64,000 bases of DNA from Nereocystis luetkeana. Its lineage: Eukaryota > Sar > Phaeophyceae > Laminariales > Laminariaceae. Made by a program: the position numbers and the translations under genes. Of this stretch, positions 13,801-22,800 are shown piece by piece. Numbering within the stretch: the stretch's first letter is position 1; every line of letters starts with the position of its first letter. The stretch covers positions 1,322,501-1,386,500 of the forward strand of contig JARUPZ010000034.1 of assembly GCA_031213475.1 (NCBI GenBank), given 5' to 3'. The notes beneath the pieces are model-generated. The model was not told where the DNA came from and did not search any database. It saw only the letters and a program-made list of their open reading frames with translations.

Positions 13801-16800
13801 TGCACTCCCACCGTGGAGACTAGACAAATTTACAACCGTACCAGGTACGAGTAGGTTTCTGCATTGCGCAGCACCCGTGAAAGCGTAAAAAAAGAAGTAC
13901 CACTTTAATTCATTGCCATAGCCCGTTAGAGATGGGTCGATTTCTTAGCCAGCAACGAACGGCTCCTCCACAACAAAACAACAAGGCCCTTGGCGCAGAC
14001 TGGAGCAACAAACGTGAATGTTCGGTTTTTTCCCCCAGCCTTCCTCAATCTGCCCCGTCACCGTGACGTCCCGCGCCCACCCTTCCTTCAGATTACCAGA
14101 GGAGGTCATCTCGTTCGCCTCCACTTCTAATCGATTGTACATCGACGTGGGGTGCGTAACGATCTCGGATCTTCTGGAATATCGAACAGTCAACGGGGTC
14201 CAGAAAGGGCCAATCTATCATTTCGATCCGGTGAGTCAACCGCAAAATGCTACTGCTGCTAGGGCACCTCGCTGGAAGCCCTACGGCATCACAGCTGTGC
14301 GCGAACCCCACGTCTACTGTAGCACAAGGTGGCCGCACAATCATATTACGGCGACAGTAAGCAATGCAGCAAGTCCCACGAGGTATCGATAACCTCTCAA
14401 TTCGGTACACCTGTACAAAAATATTGGTGTGCTACTGTGTTCACTGTCTCTACAAGGACGTTTCGACGCCCACGTTGTACCAGGGGGTGGCAGCCCCGCC
14501 CGCCTGTCATGGTGAAAGCCTTGACCCTGCACAAGATTCAATCGCTCACACTGCGGGATAGCTGCAACTAGGAATTTTTCCCGATGAGAAGATGAGGCCC
14601 ACTTGGTTGGTGACGCTGGCAAGCTTGATTGGTTTAAGGAATCGTGATCAGCGGCAAGCGCTGCACTAAATCCTACCAGCGATAGTTGGGTCCCTATGCT
14701 AACGTTTTTCAAGGGTAGGGCCACAGCATGGTTTTAGGGCTTTTGCTCAGATTATATAGGTATTTATCGTTGGCGGGCCCATGCTGTGCTAAACCTTTGG
14801 GGACCGCAGTCCCGCTACGGGGACCAACCACTCAGATTCTAAGTAGTTTGTCCCCCCGTACGATACGGCCGTCCAACAAGGATCAGGACCGCAGTCCGGA
14901 GACAAACCTCTTGGAATGTGAGTAGTCTGTCCTCTAAACAGGACTGCAGACAGTCCAACAAGGATCAGGACCGCAGTCCGGAGACAAACCTCTTGGAATG
15001 TGAGTAGTCTGTCCTCTAAACAGGACTGCAGACAGTGTCCTAAAAGTGTTAAATGGCACCCACTCGCGTTTTTGGCCGAACACTTCCATGATTTTGGATG
15101 GGATTTCAATTGGGGGACTGCTGTTTTTTATTACCCGGTATGCGGAGAGTGCCTGATATATTTTTGCTCGTTTCGAAGCGTCGCATATTCGGTGGATCGC
15201 AACGATTTTTTTCGAAAAAATAAAAATATCGAATTCTGGGTAATATTCGCAGTGGTGTCAAGGGCGCCTTTTTGATTTTTTTTTTCTTCCAGATCTCGAT
15301 ACAAAAACAACTTACAATTTGTCGTACACGCACAAGTATCGAAAATCGATATCGTGTCTATGTATTGTATACCAGGGTATTCTGTAGTAGAGTGGGGTGG
15401 GTTCAAAGGCGTCCCGCGACAAGCCTGATATTGTTGTGACATGTAGTGGGGAATATACAGCTTGCGGTATACGTCGTAGGCGAATCGTGCCGATTGATTT
15501 GACAGACGTCTCATACCTGACAGCAGTAGGTAAGCCGGTATGATCGCTGCTCTAGATACTATGGTATACTACTGTAGCAGAGTACTGTAGCAGAGTGCCG
15601 AAGCTCAACACACACGTTCAGATGATATATTTGTATGAGCACTGAGTTGGAATACTACCTGTTATACCATCACAAACATCCATACGAGGCATTTCGTATT
15701 TTGGGCTGGCATGCTAAGAGGGGCACAGGTTGTGTATACAATACGCGACACACCATCAGCAGCAGCGACTCTATACACTGGGAGCGCTGCAAGGTAAACC
15801 GCTTCACGTGACGGACATATTCCACACGATGGAGTGCACCGTTAAAAGCGTTATGAGTCCGCGCAGAGGTGCGATCGTTTTTCTAGCGCTCGTTTTTTTG
15901 CCACCGGTAATAAGGATCAGGGTGTTAAAAGTCGAACCTTATATTTTCGGAAGGCTCTCGACCAGGTCTTTCCGAAAACACCACCTTGTTGTTCGTAATT
16001 GGCAACCTCCCTACCCGTCCAGGAACAAATCGAGCGCCGAAAAACGATTGCACCCCTGCCGTACGAGCTCGACGCTCCTTGTGGTTCGTACGTGTTCGGA
16101 ACATTCAAAGTGGTGTAAAGTGATAACGTTTAGGAACCATGTCCTGACGTGCTCCATCTCGCATGACCCCTGTCTGGCTCCCAGGTCACGAACTGGTACT
16201 CGGCAAATTACACCGGCGAATTCTACCTAGAATCGAGCATCCACATCAGGAATGGTGGCAGGCTTAGCATAGACGGCTCAGAGAACAGGAACGTGGACGA
16301 ATGCGAGGTTCTCCGACTGGTGAGCCATCAGAGGCCTTACCGATTACTGGCGAACGAGAAGGAGGATGTCGCAGTGCTAACGCGTATGCCTGCGGACCAC
16401 ATATATATAGATATATATATATAATATATGTCATGTACACATTACAATGGTTCCGTGTACGATAGCTCGAGCACTGCCCCGACCAGCACGCGTAAGTGGA
16501 GCTTACCACTTTCTCCCGACGCTGCTCTGGTTGGCGCACGTTGTGCACGAGACGCTGCCGTATATCTGGGTTACTGGCGAGTGCAGGTTGTGCATGCCGT
16601 GCCCAGTACGATGGCATGGCATCGCATTGCCTACTCTCCTTACTTTATTGCATTGTATCGATCTCCTGCATCGTAGTTTGATGACCACAGAGCTTGCACG
16701 TATCTCTCTACTTCGGTCATCACGGTTTGTAACCAGTTCTAGGTAAGAAGATCGTTTTTTTTCCCGGATACCTCGTAGTCAAAGCTCCTGAAGTGGGCGC

Positions 16801-19800
16801 ATATTTGCGCTACGTTTATACACGCGTATATAGATTGTGACCGGGGCTTCGTTTCTGAACCACGGCAGGCGAGCAATAGCAGCACCTACCAGAATATCCG
16901 AGCCCACGGAGGTGACCTCGACATCAGGTACACGAAGATCGTCTCGTGGGACCTGCTCGCTGCCGACTACGACTTCGATACCTCCGACGGACGAAGGTGT
17001 GTGTGCGTTCGTGCGTGTTCGTCTGTGTGTGCGTGCGTGGCTATGTGTTGTTTTGACATTTCCTTTGCTCGCCAGGCACATGAGGTGGAACTTCACGACG
17101 ATTTGCCCACATGAACTGCTCGTGGTGGTTCGCGCTTCACGTCTTTCGCCTTTTCCCTCTACATTACGCGCTTGCTGTTCTGGGGCCCCTTAACAGTTAC
17201 CTCAGCGCAGTGACGGAGAAGATTACTGGCCGGGAGCAAGACACGTGTCCGGACGACCCTCGGAGAAACGAAGAAGGCTACAGCACGGGAAGCGCTAAGA
17301 AGGACATGGGAAACTCCCGCATGGACATCCTACGGTCCGAGATCGCATGTGAGAGAAGGAAGGTTGCCGCACTTTCGATAGAAAGGTGTAAGTCGCCTGG
17401 AATTGGCAATTGATCCGACTGGGGGCGCAACGCTCCCCCTCAATGTCACTAGATTTTGTTTTTCGGGTAAGGCACTGGTACACGCCTCTTGGCAGGTGGT
17501 GCGGCTCGCGGCGGCGGCAGCAGCTTGAACAAATAAAGCGCATTGACTGAACTCTAGTACTCGAAAGAAATGGCTTCACGCCGACTTTGTCTTTCTCTGC
17601 ACTCCTGCAGGTTTTAACACGAAGCAGTAGATCGCATCTGGCCGACTAAAAGTCGCAGACCAGATGGATAGCTCAGTTCTTGACCTGGCGGGGACCGGTG
17701 CAGATATGTCAGGGGAACGAAACGATGGCTGTTGCACGATATGCACGCGTCTCGTTTGCCAACGGAACTTCTTTCTACCCCTCACTCTTCTTGAATTTAC
17801 CGTTGTGAAATCAACCATTAGACCTCGGGCACGACGCGGCAGAGTCGTACGGGATCGCTTACAAGGCACGAGGGCTGTGCAAAGACCTGACCAACCTTGA
17901 CATCTACGACGACGACAATGGGCTCAACTACGGCGTGACCGGCGACATCCTCCGATGCGACATTCACCACAACGTGAGACCCGCCGCCTAAGAGCCAAGC
18001 AGCGGTAGGACAGAAGTCCCACCCTAATGAGCGGTTTCGTTTTGATCTGATTGGGAGCATGGTGGCTTCCCGTCTTTCTGTTGGGTACCCCGGGCGAGAC
18101 TGATTTTGCAGTCGCCCAGCAGCCAGTAGGGACAGCTCTACGTCGTGGGGCCGTACCGGTGGAAACGCCCTCTTTTCAGGCATTGTTCACGCCCTCTCGG
18201 CGCCTGGTTGGCCGTCTCTATAAATTGGTTCGTTTTCCCGGTCGACCCGCCATCCTACATAGTGGCTTGCGTGAAGTAGCCCGCACACATATAGAGCAGT
18301 AATTCCTTCCGGCGAACAATATATATTCAAGTGCGAAATCGTTAGAAACTCAAAAACAAACGTACACGTATTTTTATCGCCACACAGCTCGTTCTGACAC
18401 CCTCGAGCCTGTGCACAAGCCACATGGCTGAAGTGTTCCCCAACCGGTACGTATATACGTGTATTCGCGCAGCAAATCCTTCTGACAAACGCCGTGCAAC
18501 TCTTGTATAAAACTACAGCAGTATATATGACCTCATCATCATCGAGCCTCAAAGTGCACATGTTGTTCGCCGCACAGGACTTTCTCTACTCCCTAGAAGC
18601 TGACGTAGGCACGCCACCCGCTTAGCTTGACAGGTACCGCTGTACGAACTGTCCCCACGCCACCTTTTTGTTTTGTAGTCCCAGAGAGGCGGATATACCA
18701 GAATCAAGTAGACACAAATCTTGAAACAGCATACTGTAATAACGCTGGTGAACCCTCCCGGGGGTCGTATGCTTTTGTGTGGCGTCAATAATCGCCCCGG
18801 GACGTTCTCAGGTGCCGGTTTGGTCCCTCTTCCCCCCCCCTCTACTGCAGAAGTCAACACACCCACGTCACTCGCTAAGCCTGAAACAACCTGTAGTTCT
18901 TTCTCACAAGGTCATTTGGCCCCTCTCTTCCCCGCTGTGGTTCCACCTTGCGAAACGCCTCTTTACATGCAGTGGTTCGGGCACTATTCGTGGGGACACG
19001 ACGCAGGGAAATGGCAGTACAACGACGTCCACGACAACGAAATCTACGGATTCGACCCCCACGACGACAGCGACAACGTGAAGATAATCGGGAACACTGT
19101 CTGGAACAACGGCGTTCACGGAATAAGTGAGTCAAACCACAATGAACACCACGGGCTAGGCCACACGATCGGCCGCAGGGGACTGTTCCCACGGTACGGA
19201 GGGGTACGGTGGGCTGCCCTCATTTTTAATGTCGATGTTGCGTTCGGGCCACTTGGGCGAGTGTCTCCGCACCTCGCTCAAACGTGGACTTGACATTTTT
19301 CGTTTGCGCTGCGCGTAACAGGCACTGCTTGGCCGGTGAGGCGTACGTCTCGAACAACAAAAACAAAAATACAAGCTCACGGCTGTAACTCATCAGGGTA
19401 GTCCGCTTGGCTCGAGTGGCTCCGACCGGCTTAAGAAAAGGACCTGAAGCACCTCCCATACCGCACGAGTAGGTAGCGTTTGTTAGAGGCTCCTTCTCCA
19501 TTTTCACCGTTAAGAATAAGACAGGCGTCAAGGCTATCCGCGCGAGTAGCTCTGTACCCCACCGAAAAATGGAACAGACGGAAAGAAAAAACGCTGGCGT
19601 AGCCAGCTCAGCGCAGCGTAAATAACAACCTCGTGGCGTTACGTACGCAAGACGAGACCGAGAAGATGAGACACAACCATCAGGGTAGCCGATCGCGCGA
19701 GGCTGCCGCTGCAACTTGCGCCGGTCGAAAAAGGTGAACTGCTCACGTCTAAAGGTAGGAGCCCCCCGTGTCTCCGTGCCCATACATGGTTGTCATCCAC

Positions 19801-22800
19801 ATGGGTGAACAATGCGTGTCGATGCTCTTGTCTTTGCAAAGAGAGATAGAGAGGTGGCACCGAGTGTCTGTGAGGAACACCTGGGATGACGGAGACACTA
19901 TGTTAGCCCGGCACCAAAACACACTCGTATTGTTGCCTTCATGCCCAAGGGGGCCAATGCCCCTGCTGCCCGTTTTGCCGGTTTTTCTTCCAAAGACCCA
20001 TCTCTCATTGCATGCACAAACCCTTAACCAAAAACGCTTGCCGGAATTTCCCCTTGTTTGCACATGCGGCCGCCCGCCAATTGCCCCCGCTGCCCGCCTG
20101 TGGGGCTTGTTCGGATCTGATGTACGGCTACTTTCTTACCAGTCGCGTCGAAGAGGTGCACCGACATTACGATCAAGAAGAACGTGGTAAGTTGTCGTAC
20201 TGCGAGGCCCGACATGTGTACGTAAGACCGTTTCTTTTGCTTCTGTTGTTGCTGCTGCTGATGGAACCAGCAATGGTACAGTAGTATCGCGATCGAGCCC
20301 CACTCCCAGACAGAAAATAGTCAAATCAAGACAAGAACGACTTTGTTGAGGGGGAGAATAACTGTCTAACCAAGAAGTCAATCCACGGTACTGGGTCCAT
20401 GTCTGCCGACGCGCGTGGCTAGCGTGAGAGAGGCGTAGGCGAGACAGTCCAGCACAGGTGGACGACTCCGCTCCCCCCCCCCTTGTTCAATGCCCGCGTA
20501 AACAGAACCATTGTGAAGACGTTGAACTATATATATATCAAATCCCGCACAATTCAGATAGACGACAACTGGTGTGCTACATTGTCCAGCGCCTGCCTCC
20601 ACATGGATGTTATCAAGCTCACATTGTGCAAGGGGATGGGCCCCGTCCGCCTGTTATGTTCATTGTGGCGGACGGTGTGTCCACCATCGACTCTAGCCGC
20701 CTTGTGTTTACAGTCCACTACTGCCAGATTGAGTTGCCCCGAACAAACATCCTTTCCGTCCATCGACTCTGCACTTTTCCTAGCGCGGGATGTGCATCGG
20801 TATAGGGGGGGGGATCCCGGCCTCCCCTGAGGGCTGTTGTATGACAAGGAGTGTGTACACCTCCGACTCCAGCCGCCATGTACTTGGTGTCCACTACAAT
20901 CAGTTACTCTGCGTCCGAGGAGCACCTTTTCCACGTCCATCAGTATCCGAAACCGCACAACGCATGACGCACAAAAATAGCACTCCCCTCACCACGACGT
21001 TCGAGACGGATATCCTCGACAACGTGGAGGGTGCAGACAGCGAGCTATGCGCCTGTGGAACCATTTCGACGGCGCGCTGTTAACGCCGACATTTTTGTTG
21101 TGCGTGCCCCTTACCGTTGAAGAAACTTGTCCCCTAAATTCAACCCGGACAGGCGCTACCTTGCCTGTTACATATTACATACCTGCGGACACTTTTCAGG
21201 GTGTGTAATTGTTTTGGGTAATACGGGTAGTAAGAGCAGATCATCGTGTCACGTCCACCACGGTACACACGTCAATTTACGGAGCACGTCAATTTACGGA
21301 GCCCCTCATCCCCTGTCGGTCATCTGCAACGCTAACGCCTATCGCAGGTCTTCGACAACGGGGAGAACGGGATCATGCTCCACCGCTCCTGCGACCGCGC
21401 TGTTGTCAGGGAAAACCACTCGTACGGCAATAGGGACGCCGGCCTGGCTCTGTACGAAAGCTCGGACTGCAAGGTTCTGAGGAACACGTTCGAGGACAAC
21501 AAATGTAAGGGGCGATTTGCGGTGGTGGTTCGTGTTTTCAGGATAACTGCACTCGCTCGACTTGAATGAAGCACGGCATTTTCGCTTGTTCATGTACTGT
21601 ATTTGAGGCGTTCTACGATAGAGGTTCACCCTCAAATTTCTGAGGCTCCTCACTTGAGGAGCTCCATACTTCACCCGAAACCTGGCTTCAGCAAAACCTC
21701 GAATGTCATCCCGATGAATAAGCCCATGTCCCAAGTATACAAAAGCGTAATTTTTCCAAGCAAGATTGGCATGCCGACTATTTTGGGTTAAAGAACCCAG
21801 TCATTCAGAAAATATTTTTTGCGGACATGTGCTACCTCTATCGTAGAACGTGACATTTGTTTTCGTCCGTGGTAGTCGCAACCGGACCCGATACTTTCGT
21901 TAATGGTGCTTCGTGCTCTTCACTCGTAGTCGGCATGAATTTGTGAAACGTTGCCTGCAGGACTCGACCGTGTTAACGGCTTCCCACTAATTTCCCGACC
22001 GAAAAATGCCACAGCAGGACCGCCGGCGTTTTCGCTTTGCTGTGGCCAGTGTTTGGTTTGCTCTGCAGCGCTCCACCCTGATGCTTCTGCAGCTGCAGCT
22101 GCTGCTTTTCTGGCCGACTCTGATTGTGTGGGAGTCGTCCGCCGTCTGCCGTCCCCCCCTTGCATTCCGTTAGAGTACGTACTACTGTTCTTATCCACAT
22201 TTCTTTCTGGTGGGAAGTCGTCCGCTGATCACAAACAAAAATACTTCGTCTCGTCTGCCTTTTTCGTTGTGTGTACTCCGCGTAGACGGTGTCCGCTGGA
22301 GCAACGGTGCTAACAGAAACCGTGTGTTCCAAAACGTCATGAGGACCAGCGACATCGAGGGAGCGGAGTTCGGCATATACATGTGTGAGTGTTCCAACGT
22401 CGTTCCAACGTCGGTCGTTTTTCTTGGTGACGAGTTGCGATAAGGGTAATGCACCGTGTTTTTTTCGCCGCAGGCGTTTCTGGCTGACTGGGCTCCACAA
22501 CCGTGGAACGCTCCCAATATCCCCTGGTTTGCTAAGACTAGAAACACTTCATTGTGATTTTTGACTCCCCAGGTAAGCATAATGGCCCTTCCCTCCCGCC
22601 GAATGCGATCGGGTTCGGAAGAAGTATACAACTCGGGGCGTGCATACACCCGGAGATCCACGGATAATTTTGAAGAAATGCGACGGTAGGGATGGCGGCA
22701 TATTTTCTGAGCTTCTCAGGCAAAAACAATGACCCCCCCCCCCCCCCCCCCCTCCCGCCGAATGCGATTGGTATTGGGAGACGTACACAGTAGTCCGGGG

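Larger units (their letters stand above)
1890..14091 (+). other. Intron 1 of gene A, 12.2 kb, filled with mobile elements
   Basis: GTGAGT donor and CTTCAG acceptor. It contains five SINE-A copies, one SINE-B, a hAT-like element, several TTAA MITEs, one TA MITE, repeat R1 in both orientations and most of the TACCAGGTA motifs. I see no independent gene. Unassigned parts (1890-2445, 2970-3778, 4096-4867, 6103-6690, 13706-14091) hold only short or low-complexity ORFs. Confidence 0.6.

Noticed and set aside
17076-17196. Possible extra exon of gene A at 17076 (HMRWNFTT)
   Set aside because: Exon 4 joins 17197 in the right phase exactly as gene B does, and no counterpart exists in gene B.
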